In this document: positions 6,659 through 16,913 of the stretch, piece by piece
Layout of the letters: each line of letters opens with the position of its first letter
Numbering within the stretch: the stretch's first letter is position 1
Source of the DNA: Pseudomonadota bacterium
GTDB lineage: Bacteria; Pseudomonadota; Gammaproteobacteria; Burkholderiales; SG8-39
Assembly (NCBI GenBank): GCA_003242425.1
Contig: QGUL01000003.1
Span: forward strand, 1-18,786
Length of the DNA stretch: 18,786 nt
Direction: 5' to 3'
The notes under the pieces: model-generated
The model's input: the letters and a program-made list of their open reading frames with translations, nothing else
Database searches by the model: none
Told to the model about the DNA's origin: nothing
Translations under genes and position numbers: made by a program

Positions 6659-7222
6659 TCAACCGGTCTCGTCGACGCTCGTCATGCATACGGCGCCTTC
6701 GCCGTAAGCGGCGAGATAACGCGCCAGTTTCTCGTCGTGTGGCACGGGCTCGAAGCCATGGCGTCTCCAATACGCGGCGGCCCCCTGGACCGCGACCAGG
6801 AACGCGCGCCGGTAGCCCTTCGAGCGGGCGGTGCTCAACACAGTGTCGAGCAGAAGCCTAGCAGTGCCCGTGCCGCGCGCTGTCGGAACCACGGCGATGT
6901 CGTGGATATAGAGACTGTCCGCATTCGGCGGAATGGAGTATTCGAGGCCGTTCAAGGCCGGGATCTCGCCGAAGGCCCACGGAAAAGCCACCGCATAGCC
7001 GACGGCCACGTTCTGCCGCGTAGCGAGGAACGAGAATTCCGCGTTTGCGGCAAGCTTGGCGGCGAACGAATCCACCGACTCGATGAAGCCGTGGCCATAG
7101 CATTCCCGCTGGATGCGGGCGACATCCGCAAGATCCGAGTGCGACAGCGCTCTGATTCTCATGCTTCCATCGTCCGGATGAGTGGTGCTCGTCGCTGCGA
7201 CGCTCGATCCGCCTGTGTTCAT
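6659..7222 (-). CDS. GNAT family N-acetyltransferase
   Basis: This is a GCN5-related acetyltransferase of 187 residues from the ATG at 7222, or 167 residues from the ATG at 7162. The acetyl-CoA binding motif A is clear, 'IHDIAVVPTARGTGTARLLLDTVLSTARSKGYRRAFLVAV', with the R-G-x-G-x-A pyrophosphate loop. Motif B follows as 'AAAYWRRHGFEPV'. The longer start is listed because its ATG overlaps the LysR stop by four bases (ATGA); the shorter one begins exactly at the domain (MRIRAL). The extra 20 residues are low-complexity. The substrate is unknown; it is probably a small molecule or protein N-terminus. Confidence 0.88.
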   Translation of the reverse strand: MNTGGSSVAATSTTHPDDGSMRIRALSHSDLADVARIQRECYGHGFIESVDSFAAKLAANAEFSFLATRQNVAVGYAVAFPWAFGEIPALNGLEYSIPPNADSLYIHDIAVVPTARGTGTARLLLDTVLSTARSKGYRRAFLVAVQGAAAYWRRHGFEPVPHDEKLARYLAAYGEGAVCMTSVDETG

Positions 7223-8145
7223 CGCGACCCGGCCGCGCCGGACCGCGTGGATCGCTTGGCGGCCGCTCGTCCGCGCTGTACTTGTCCGGCCCGGACGGCG
7301 ATCTTGCGCAGCGCGGCGGCGAGCGCAGGGTCGAAACCGGCATGCCACTGCAAACCGATGGTACGCGACAGCGAGAGCCCGCTGACGGCCGCGCTTGCCA
7401 GTTCCGCGGGCACCATCGTGCGCGGCGCCAGCGTGACCCCGTAGCCGTTCTTCACCGCCGCGAACGCCAGTTTTTCTCCGGCGGCGCGGACCGCGACATC
7501 GAGGCGGACGCCCGCGGCGCGCAATTGCGCTTCGCCGACCGGGCTCAGTTCGCAGTTCGAACGGAACACGAACGGCGTCTGCGCGAGCTCGCGCAAGCTC
7601 ACTGTGCGGCGCGAACGGCCCGCCCACGGATGATGCGGCGGGAAGACCGCCACGAACGGTTCTCGCCACAAGGGATGCGTCCCGGCGCTCTTCTCCGCGA
7701 TCGTCGTCACCGCGCAATCGAGCCGCCCCTGTTCCAGCCAGGCCGCGATGCGTTCCGCCGAACCTTCCCATAGCACGATCGAGTGTGAAGTCAGCGCATC
7801 GCGAAGCGCGGAAAGGAAGTCTTCCACCCAGGCCGCGAGCAGGGTATCGAGCAGCCCCAGTCGCAGGCGTTCGGGCGGACGCGTTTCGCTGCGCAACTCC
7901 GCGCGCGTGATTTCGCACTCGCGCAGGATGGCCAACGCGCGTGCGTGGAAACGCTGTCCTTCCGGCGTCAGGCGCATTCCCCGGTTGCCGCGCGAGCGCA
8001 GGAAGAGCTTCACGCCCAGATCGTCCTCCAGCGCCTTGAGGCTGGCGGACAAGGCTGGCTGCGTGACGTGCAACTGCTCGGCCGCCTTGATGACGCCGCC
8101 GTACTGGACGATGGCGACGAAGACTTTGAGATGCTGGAGTTTCAT
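7219..8145 (-). CDS. LysR-type transcriptional regulator
   Basis: This is a 308-residue LysR-type regulator. The winged helix-turn-helix lies at residues 1-60 ('HLKVFVAIVQYGGVIKAAEQLHVTQPALSASLKALEDDLG'), followed by a linker helix and a substrate-binding-like effector domain from about residue 90. The ATG at 8145 is chosen because the HTH begins immediately, as usual in the family; an upstream TTG would add residues that do not fit. No strong ribosome site is visible. The gene diverges from a PaaI-type thioesterase and overlaps a GNAT gene downstream, the classic layout for a LysR protein that controls its divergent neighbour. The effector is unknown. Confidence 0.95.
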   Translation of the reverse strand: MKLQHLKVFVAIVQYGGVIKAAEQLHVTQPALSASLKALEDDLGVKLFLRSRGNRGMRLTPEGQRFHARALAILRECEITRAELRSETRPPERLRLGLLDTLLAAWVEDFLSALRDALTSHSIVLWEGSAERIAAWLEQGRLDCAVTTIAEKSAGTHPLWREPFVAVFPPHHPWAGRSRRTVSLRELAQTPFVFRSNCELSPVGEAQLRAAGVRLDVAVRAAGEKLAFAAVKNGYGVTLAPRTMVPAELASAAVSGLSLSRTIGLQWHAGFDPALAAALRKIAVRAGQVQRGRAAAKRSTRSGAAGSR

Positions 8146-8240
8146 AAACAGGTATTTATATCGGACTCGGATAATAAACAATTATTCTTATTGACCGGCG
8201 TTCGCTATGGTACGCACCGTTTCGATCCCGAGGAGGTCTC
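8146..8240. promoter_or_regulatory. Divergent LysR / thioesterase control region
   Basis: This 95-bp region between divergent starts contains an AT-rich patch at 8171-8192 that stands out from its GC-rich surroundings. It holds an interrupted palindrome, ATAAT (8171-8175) and ATTAT (8181-8185), and a wider pair, AATAA (8173-8177) and TTATT (8188-8192). Dyads of this sort are compatible with a LysR binding site. AGGAGG at about 8231-8236 is a near-perfect ribosome site for the thioesterase. Exact promoter boxes could not be assigned. Confidence 0.45.
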
Positions 8241-8714
8241 ATGGTGTTTTTGCCGGTGCTCGATTACCTGAAGCTGCAGTTGGCCGATGCGTTGCCTGCG
8301 GACGCGGTCACGCACATGCGTTATCCGACGGCCATTTCACGGCTGCTCGGCATCCGGATCTGCGAAGTGGACAAGGCGTCCGCCACGGTGGAGATCGATG
8401 CAGATCCGGCGCTGCACGGCAATCAGCAGGGTACGGTGCACGGCGGCCTGCTGTGCGAACTGGCGGACGCCGCCATCGGCACGGCCCATTCCACCGTGGT
8501 CGAGGCGGGTGAGTCCTTCGCCAGCATCGAGCTGCACATCCGTTTCTTCCGTCCGGTGTTCAGGACCACGCTGCGTGCGCAGGCGAAGGCGATCCATCTG
8601 GGCCGCAACCTCAGCCATTACCGCTGCGAGATCCTGCGCGGCGACGGCAAGCTGGCCGCGAGCGTCACCAGCGCGGTGATGAGCTTGCGCGGCGAACAGG
8701 CGCGCGGGCGCTGA
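8241..8714 (+). CDS. PaaI family hotdog thioesterase
   Basis: This is a 157-residue hotdog-fold acyl-CoA thioesterase of the PaaI type. The hallmark is 'NQQGTVHGGLLCELADAAIGTAHST': Asn61, His67-Gly-Gly and Asp76 correspond to the catalytic/oxyanion segment at the start of the long helix. It is probably cytoplasmic and tetrameric, hydrolysing an aromatic or medium-chain acyl-CoA. The ATG at 8241 is preceded by AGGAGG. It is divergent from a LysR regulator that is its likely controller. Its 3' end lies only six bases from the converging uvrA stop. Confidence 0.93.
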   Translation: MVFLPVLDYLKLQLADALPADAVTHMRYPTAISRLLGIRICEVDKASATVEIDADPALHGNQQGTVHGGLLCELADAAIGTAHSTVVEAGESFASIELHIRFFRPVFRTTLRAQAKAIHLGRNLSHYRCEILRGDGKLAASVTSAVMSLRGEQARGR

Positions 8715-8720
8715 TCGCGT

Positions 8721-11564
<2,844 letters not shown>

Positions 11565-11659
11565 CAGCCTTGCTGCGGTGACCGGCATGCGGCAGACATG
11601 CCGGAAACAAAAAGCAAACCTGCTACTATACGCAACTCGCCTGATTCAGTGCCACCCCG
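11565..11659. promoter_or_regulatory. Divergent uvrA / MFS promoter region with a weak LexA-like site
   Basis: Between the uvrA and MFS starts lies an AT-richer stretch at 11605-11635. On the minus strand TATAGT (11626-11631) resembles a -10 box for uvrA. It sits inside CTG-N10-CAA (11620-11635), which resembles the SOS consensus CTG-N10-CAG with one end base changed. Neither promoter has a convincing -35 box. LexA control of uvrA is therefore possible but weakly supported. Confidence 0.35.
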
Positions 11660-12910
11660 ATGTCGTCTGCCGCTTCCGCGACGCGCATGTCGCGCGAGGA
11701 GATTCGCGCCGCACTTTCGCTGGGATCGCTGTTCGCCCTGCGCATGCTGGGGCTGTTCCTCATCCTGCCGGTGTTCGCGGTGCACGCTCCGCAGCTGCGA
11801 GGGGGCGAAGACCTGACGCTGGTGGGCGTGGCGCTCGGCATTTACGGCCTGACCCAGGGCCTGCTGCAGATTCCCTACGGCATGGCAGCCGACCGCTTCG
11901 GCCGCAAGCGGGTGATCCTGATCGGCCTGCTGCTGTTCGCCGCCGGCAGCTTCGTGGCGGCCCTTGCGACCGACATCTGGTGGACCATCGTCGGGCGCTG
12001 CCTGCAAGGCGCGGGGGCCATCTCCGCGGCGGTCATGGCTCTCGCCGCGGACCTGACGCGCGAGGAACACCGGACCAAGACCATGGCCGTGATCGGCAGT
12101 TCCATCGGCCTGATGTTCGCCCTGTCGCTGGTCGGCGCGCCCACGCTATACCGCTACGTCGGCATGGCGGGGATTTTCGCGCTGACCGGATTCCTGTCGC
12201 TCGCCGCGGTCTACGTGCTCTACAAGGTCGTGCCGCCCGAACCGGTGCAACATGCGGCAGGGCCGGAGGTGCAGGCCGGCATGTTGAGACGCGTGCTCGG
12301 CGACATCGAGCTCGTGCGCCTGAACGTCGGGATCTTCGCGCTGCACACGGTGCAGATGGCGATGTTCGTGGTGGTGCCCGGGCTGCTGGTGGACGGCGCC
12401 GGACTGCCGGTCACGGATCACTGGATGGTCTATCTGCCGGTCGTGCTGGCTTCGTTCCTGTTGATGGTGCCGGCGATCCTGGTTTCGGAACGGCACGGCC
12501 GGGCGAAGCGGGTGTTCCTGGGCGCCATCGGTCTCGTGCTGTTCGTGCAGCTGGGTTATTTCCTGGGCGCGCGTGGTCTGGCGGCGCAGGTGGCGCTCTT
12601 GCTGGTGTTTTTCGTCGGCTTCAATATTCTGGAAGCGAGCCTGCCCTCGCTCGTGTCGCGGGTGGCGCCGGCGGCGGCGAAAGGCACCGCGCTCGGCGTC
12701 TACAACACCACGCAGTCGCTGGGTCTGTTCTTCGGCGGCGCACTGGGCGGGTGGGTCGCGAAACATCACGGTAACGACGCCGTTTTTCTGGCCGGCGTGC
12801 TGATCATGGTAGGCTGGCTCGTGTTCGCCGCGGGGATGCACGTTCCGCCGCCGCGCCGCAGCGGCGAAAGGACACAAACCCATATCGCCCCCCGCGAAGT
12901 GGAGCTATAG
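11660..12910 (+). CDS. MFS transporter (DHA1-type, drug-efflux-like)
   Basis: This is a 416-residue major facilitator superfamily transporter with about 12 hydrophobic helices. The family motif A is intact at residues 74-85 ('[12 protein letters not shown]'), in the loop between helices 2 and 3, and helix 4 carries '[21 protein letters not shown]'. It resembles the YajR-like drug:H+ antiporter group but lacks a C-terminal extra domain. It is divergent from uvrA and followed 64 bp later by ssb; I recall a uvrA-MFS-ssb order as common in Betaproteobacteria. The substrate is unknown. Confidence 0.93.
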   Translation: MSSAASATRMSREEIRAALSLGSLFALRMLGLFLILPVFAVHAPQLRGGEDLTLVGVALGIYGLTQGLLQIPYGMAADRFGRKRVILIGLLLFAAGSFVAALATDIWWTIVGRCLQGAGAISAAVMALAADLTREEHRTKTMAVIGSSIGLMFALSLVGAPTLYRYVGMAGIFALTGFLSLAAVYVLYKVVPPEPVQHAAGPEVQAGMLRRVLGDIELVRLNVGIFALHTVQMAMFVVVPGLLVDGAGLPVTDHWMVYLPVVLASFLLMVPAILVSERHGRAKRVFLGAIGLVLFVQLGYFLGARGLAAQVALLLVFFVGFNILEASLPSLVSRVAPAAAKGTALGVYNTTQSLGLFFGGALGGWVAKHHGNDAVFLAGVLIMVGWLVFAAGMHVPPPRRSGERTQTHIAPREVEL

Positions 12911-12974
12911 TGCGCGGCACGGCGCGCGACCGGCGTCATGCTGGATTCCGCTATTTTGGAGGAAGGAACGGACA

Positions 12975-13418
12975 ATGGCCTCAGTGAACAAAGTGATTCT
13001 GGTCGGCAACCTCGGCGCCGATCCGGAAACCCGCTACATGCCCAGCGGTGACGCCATCACCAGTATCCGGCTTGCCACCACCGAGCGCTGGCGCGACAAG
13101 CAAACGGGCGAGCTCAAGGAACAGACCGAATGGCACCGGGTCTCGTTCTTCGGCCGCCTGGCGGAAGTCGCCGGCCAGTATCTCAAGAAAGGCTCGCCGG
13201 TCTATATCGAGGGACGGCTGCGTACCCGCAAGTGGCAGGATCAGAACGGTCAGGACCGTTACACCACCGAAATCATCGCCGACAACATGCAGCTCCTCGG
13301 CAGCCGCCAGGGCGGCGGCGACATGTCGCGCGACTTCGAAGAACCGCGCAGCGCGCCGGAGAAGAAAGCGCCGGCCGGCGGCGGCTTCGAGGACATGGAC
13401 GACGACATTCCGTTCTGA
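12975..13418 (+). CDS. ssb: Single-stranded DNA-binding protein
   Basis: This is a 147-residue SSB. It has an N-terminal OB fold at about residues 1-110 ('[35 protein letters not shown]' and '[37 protein letters not shown]'), a short Gly/Pro-rich linker, and the conserved acidic tip 'DMDDDIPF' that recruits replication and repair partners. The linker is shorter than in E. coli SSB. GGAGGAAGG lies upstream of the ATG. A strong hairpin terminator follows. It forms homotetramers on single-stranded DNA during replication, recombination and repair. Confidence 0.98.
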   Translation: MASVNKVILVGNLGADPETRYMPSGDAITSIRLATTERWRDKQTGELKEQTEWHRVSFFGRLAEVAGQYLKKGSPVYIEGRLRTRKWQDQNGQDRYTTEIIADNMQLLGSRQGGGDMSRDFEEPRSAPEKKAPAGGGFEDMDDDIPF

Positions 13419-13438
13419 GTCTGCGCATTGACCGGACG

Positions 13439-13474
13439 ATGAGGCCGAAGCCCGCTTCGGCCTCATTGTTTTCC
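13439..13474 (+). terminator. Intrinsic terminator after ssb
   Basis: A perfect 12-bp inverted repeat, ATGAGGCCGAAG (13439-13450) and CTTCGGCCTCAT (13455-13466), has a CCCG loop and is followed by TGTTTTCC. It lies 20 bases after the ssb stop codon. This is the best Rho-independent terminator in the window. Confidence 0.88.
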
Positions 13475-14027
13475 CCTCGTTGTCCAGGCCGGCAACCTTG
13501 GCTTGAGTTGCGCTAGAGAACCCCGTTCCCGCCGCAATGGCGCTCGCAACCGAGGGCTTCTGTAGGTGGGCATCCGGAGTTCTCCATAATCCGCGCGTAG
13601 CGCGCCATCCTCCGGTCTGATCTTCAGCGCTTCATCGTATCGGCCGGCAGGTGGATCCCGTCGCTTCTTCGGTACGTCGAGCCCATCGCTCTGTCCGGGC
13701 TCGATCGCCATTGTCGCGGACCTGCGCGAACGGTGCCGCCTGCATCGATACGACGGATCTCAACGACTGCTGCACAAGTGCTGCGACCATATCGCCTTGC
13801 CGGTCGAGGAAGCGGAAAGCGCGGGGGAGCCCGACGAGCGGCTGGCGCATGCCGCCTGAGGGAAACGGACTGTATCCGTCGTGCGGCCGCCGGTTCGTTG
13901 CGCGGAGGTGCACAAATCCGGACGGTCCGGCGAATCGTGAGGTAGCATTCGCCCGGCTTGTACGGGGACGGGCGGGCGGCAGCAGCGCCGTCGTTCGAGG
14001 CTTTCGGGTTCACATTCCTTCTCGCAC
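13475..14027. other. Gene-free stretch between ssb terminator and acyltransferase gene
   Basis: I could not support a gene in this ~550-bp region. Several overlapping open frames exist on both strands, but none has a ribosome site or a recognisable domain. One start-less plus-strand frame, about 13599-13859, has somewhat protein-like composition near its end ('LRERCRLHRYDGSQRLLHKCCDHIALPVEEAE') and could be a remnant. A perfect palindrome CCGGAC-G-GTCCGG lies at 13918-13930, about 100 bp before the acyltransferase start. No tRNA or repeat family was recognised. Confidence 0.5.
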
Positions 14028-15956
14028 GTGAAATTCCGGACGGATATCCAAGCCCTGCGCGGCTTGGCGGTATTGCTGGTGATGTTGCACCACGCCGAGA
14101 TCGGCCCGTTCGAGGCCGGTTACCTGGGCGTGGACATTTTCTTCGTGATCTCCGGCTATCTCATCACCGGGATTGTGAAGCGTGCGATCGAGGACGGCAG
14201 CTTCAGCTTCTCCCAGTTCTATTTCCGGCGCGCCAAACGTCTGCTTCCCGCCGCCTACGTCACCTTCCTTGCCACCGCCGTGCTCGCGCCGCTGGTTCTC
14301 GACACCGCGGAACTGAAGAATTTCGCCAAGCAACTGCTCGGGGCGGTCAGCTTCACCGGCAACTTCGTGCTGCTCGGTCAATCGGGATACTTCGACGGCG
14401 AGGCGGCGTTCAAACCTCTGCTGCACGTCTGGTCGTTGGCGATCGAGGAGCAGTATTACCTGCTGCTTCCGGCCGCGATGGTGTTCCTGCCCCCGCGTTA
14501 CTGGCTGCGTGGCGCGGTGACGATCGCGGTGCTCAGTTTCGGCGCATGCGTGCTCATGGCCGCGACCGATCCGGACTACGCGTTCTTCCTCACGCCTTTC
14601 CGGGCCTGGGAGCTGGCCGTCGGTTCGATCGGCGCGCTCGCATCTTTCGACGCACCGTGGATGCAGCGGGGCTTGAAGGCCTTGCATTGGCCGGCCGCCG
14701 CAGCCTTGCTGGTGGTGCCGCTCTTTCCTCTCGGTTCGGTGCACCCGGGCACGGATGCGCTGGCGGTCTGCTGCGCAACCCTGGTCGTCCTGCTGCGTCG
14801 GCACCCTGTTTGGGAACGCGCGCACATCAGCCGCCTGTTCGCGAAAATCGGCGACTGCTCGTATTCGCTCTACCTGGCGCATTGGCCGTTGCTCGCGTTC
14901 GTCAACAACGCCTATGTGGGCGTGGCGCCGGTCGGCGCACGCGTTGCCGCACTGGCCGTCGGCGCTGTGCTCGGGTGGTTGCTCTATCGGTATGTCGAAA
15001 CGCCGGTGAGGCGCATGCCCTCGCAGCCGTCACGGGCGGCGTTCCGGGCGGCCGTCGGTGCCTCGATCGGACTCGTGGCGCTCGGCTACAGCAGTGTGTG
15101 GCTGCATGCACTGGGCGGCGTGGATTACGGATACGTGCGCAGGGCCAACCGCGGGTTCGAGGGGTGTTCCTATCGTGAGGGGTTCGTACCCAAACCGGAG
15201 TGCCGCAACGCCGAGGCGCCAAGGATCCTCGTCTGGGGCGATTCCTATGCGATGCACCTCATACCCGGACTCGCCGCCACGAGCGATGCGGGCATATTGC
15301 AGGCGGCGAGAAGCCTGTGCGCGCCGTTCCTCAACCTGGTTGTCGTGGACCGCAAGAATGCGAACTACGATCGCGCGACGGGCTGCCTCGCGTTCAACGT
15401 TGCCGTGGTGGAATATCTCAAGGCCACACCTTCCATCGAAGTGGTGGTCATGTCTGGTTCGCTTGCCCCGTACGTGGGCGAGCGGACGGCGCGGCGCTCG
15501 CGCGTCCTGAGCCTGCAGGACGGCGAGCTCGTCGAGCAGGCGCCTAGCGTCGAGACCGCCGTCGCGTCGCTCCGCGAAACGGTGGAGGCTTTGCGCGCCT
15601 ACGGCAAACGGGTGGTGATCGTCGGTCCGCCCCCGGCGCCCGGATTCGACGTCGGATCGTGTCTGGAACGAGCGGCCAGCGGGAAGCTGCTGCTGGGCGA
15701 CCGGCGGGACTGCCGGATCGCCTTGTCGCACGTGACCGAGCGGCAAAGACGGGTTCACGAGTTTCTTGCGCGCGTGGAAGCCCTCGGCATCCCGGTCGTG
15801 CGTTTCGACGACGTGCTGTGCAACGAAGGCCACTGCGAATCCGTACTCAACGGCGTGTTCCTCTATCGCGACAGCGGACATCTGTCCTACGACGGCTCGC
15901 GCGCATTGTCGAAGCGGATGGATCTGGGGCGTCTGGTCCTGACGCAGGCGCGTTAG
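14028..15956 (+). CDS. Acyltransferase-3 / SGNH fusion (OafA-type surface O-acyltransferase)
   Basis: This is a 642-residue membrane enzyme. An N-terminal acyltransferase-3 domain (about residues 1-340, around ten helices) carries 'IQALRGLAVLLVMLHHAEIG' with the R-x10-H motif (Arg11, His22), 'GYLGVDIFFVISGYLIT' and 'SLAIEEQYYLLLPA'. It is followed by a periplasmic SGNH domain (about 380-642) with 'VWGDSYAMHL' (nucleophile Ser406) and 'DSGHLSYDG' (Asp615, His618). Such fusions move acyl groups across the membrane to O-acetylate lipopolysaccharide, capsule or similar glycans. The start is a GTG with no clear ribosome site; no ATG occurs before the first motif. No glycan-synthesis genes are adjacent, so the acceptor is unknown. 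Confidence 0.95.
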   Translation: MKFRTDIQALRGLAVLLVMLHHAEIGPFEAGYLGVDIFFVISGYLITGIVKRAIEDGSFSFSQFYFRRAKRLLPAAYVTFLATAVLAPLVLDTAELKNFAKQLLGAVSFTGNFVLLGQSGYFDGEAAFKPLLHVWSLAIEEQYYLLLPAAMVFLPPRYWLRGAVTIAVLSFGACVLMAATDPDYAFFLTPFRAWELAVGSIGALASFDAPWMQRGLKALHWPAAAALLVVPLFPLGSVHPGTDALAVCCATLVVLLRRHPVWERAHISRLFAKIGDCSYSLYLAHWPLLAFVNNAYVGVAPVGARVAALAVGAVLGWLLYRYVETPVRRMPSQPSRAAFRAAVGASIGLVALGYSSVWLHALGGVDYGYVRRANRGFEGCSYREGFVPKPECRNAEAPRILVWGDSYAMHLIPGLAATSDAGILQAARSLCAPFLNLVVVDRKNANYDRATGCLAFNVAVVEYLKATPSIEVVVMSGSLAPYVGERTARRSRVLSLQDGELVEQAPSVETAVASLRETVEALRAYGKRVVIVGPPPAPGFDVGSCLERAASGKLLLGDRRDCRIALSHVTERQRRVHEFLARVEALGIPVVRFDDVLCNEGHCESVLNGVFLYRDSGHLSYDGSRALSKRMDLGRLVLTQAR

Positions 15957-16194
15957 CGGATTCCAGGATCGGGCGTACGATCGCGCGCCGTTTCCCGGTG
16001 CATGATCGGATGCTTCATACGGTGGTCGATGGACGATGCATCCATCGGCACGATCAGATCACGGTATCGAATCCGTTGTCCGCGTTGCCTGTGCCGGTTG
16101 TCGTCCCGCGCATTCCTTTTCGGGCCGGTGTAGGATTCGGGCCTTATTGCCATACCGATCACGACGACGAGGCGGGCGTCCAGCGTTTTCCCGG
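15957..16194 (+). other. Intergenic region upstream of the response regulator
   Basis: These 238 bp hold no supported gene. A 7-bp dyad CGATGGA (16027-16033) and TCCATCG (16041-16047), with an 8-bp palindrome GATGCATC at its centre, could be an operator. No convincing -35/-10 pair or ribosome site was found for the following gene. Confidence 0.35.
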
Positions 16195-16809
16195 ATGATC
16201 AGAATACTTCTCGCTCACGACCATGCCGTGACGCGCGAAGGGCTCAGGTTGCTGCTCGAGGAGGAGCTCAACGCGCATGTCATTGCGGAGACGACCGTAG
16301 GGAAGAAGATCGCGAGTCTGGCCGCCGCGACCGTTCCCGATCTGCTCGTGCTCGACCTGCATGACGTGGACGCTTCGATAGCGAGAATGCTGCATCAGAT
16401 CCGGCGCAGATTGCCGCGTCTGGGGATCGTGGGGCTGACGCGCGGAAGGCTCGGGCACGTGCCCGGCCTCGACCAAGCGGTCGACGCATATGTGTTGCGC
16501 GACCATGGCGTCCATCTGCTTCGTCAGGCGGTACGGCAGGCGTTGGCCGGGAAACCGGGGGCGCCGCACGCCGTTCCGTCGCACACCCGGCGAGCGCGGA
16601 CCATCGTGCCCTCGCTTACTCCCCGCGAGGTGGAAATCATCCGGCTGATTGCTCAGGGACTGACGAATCCTCAGATTGCTGGCGTGTTGAGTGTCAGCGT
16701 TCTGACAGTCCGCAAGCACCGCCAGAATCTCATGCATAAGCTGGAATTGCGTAACGCCGCCCATATCGCCGCCTTTGCGATCAGGCACGGCCTATACCGT
16801 TCGGACTAA
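16195..16809 (+). CDS. NarL/LuxR-type response regulator
   Basis: This is a 204-residue protein with an N-terminal receiver domain (about 1-118) and a C-terminal GerE/LuxR helix-turn-helix (about 140-200: 'LTPREVEIIRLIAQGLTNPQIAGVLSVSVLTVRKHRQNLMHKL'). The phospho-acceptor Asp54 ('LLVLDLHD') and Thr82 are present, but the receiver is atypical. The acidic pair is His8-Asp9 instead of Asp-Asp, the conserved switch Lys is Arg102, and the usual M-P after the acceptor is missing. The ATG at 16195 starts the receiver exactly, though no ribosome site is evident. No histidine kinase lies in the window. It directly precedes tpsB, making it a likely regulator of that operon (inference). Confidence 0.9.
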   Translation: MIRILLAHDHAVTREGLRLLLEEELNAHVIAETTVGKKIASLAAATVPDLLVLDLHDVDASIARMLHQIRRRLPRLGIVGLTRGRLGHVPGLDQAVDAYVLRDHGVHLLRQAVRQALAGKPGAPHAVPSHTRRARTIVPSLTPREVEIIRLIAQGLTNPQIAGVLSVSVLTVRKHRQNLMHKLELRNAAHIAAFAIRHGLYRSD

Positions 16810-16819
16810 GCTCCGAAAC

Positions 16820-16862
16820 TACTGCAATAGCAGTATTTTTCCGTGCCCGGGGCATATATAAG
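16820..16862 (+). promoter_or_regulatory. 16-bp palindrome and -10 box: predicted tpsB promoter and operator
   Basis: The sequence TACTGC-AATA-GCAGTA (16820-16835) is a perfect 6-bp dyad that can also be read as two 7-bp half sites around 2 bp, the geometry used by NarL-type regulators. A TATAAG at 16857-16862 resembles a -10 box, with no good -35 box, as expected for an activated promoter. Assuming a start near 16869, the dyad centre is at about -41.5, a standard class II activator position. Because five T residues follow the dyad (16836-16840), it could instead, or also, be a weak terminator for the regulator gene. Confidence 0.5.
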
Positions 16863-16913
16863 ATCGCGCCCAATCAAAGGGGCGGTCACCGCAAGAACAA
16901 TAAGAAAAGTCAG

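Noticed and set aside
8146..8181. Upstream TTG start extending the LysR protein by 12 residues
   Set aside because: The helix-turn-helix starts directly at the ATG at 8145, and the extension lies in the AT-rich control region.
13918..13930. CCGGAC-G-GTCCGG palindrome as a hairpin terminator
   Set aside because: A one-base loop cannot form a normal hairpin and no T-run follows; at most an operator, which has no further support.
13624..14013. Minus-strand frames in the gap after ssb
   Set aside because: No start with a ribosome site, no motif, and several overlapping frames are equally long; not enough to call a gene.
15967..15982. Short inverted repeat GATCG / CGATC as terminator of the acyltransferase gene
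   Set aside because: The stem is only five base pairs and no T-run follows.
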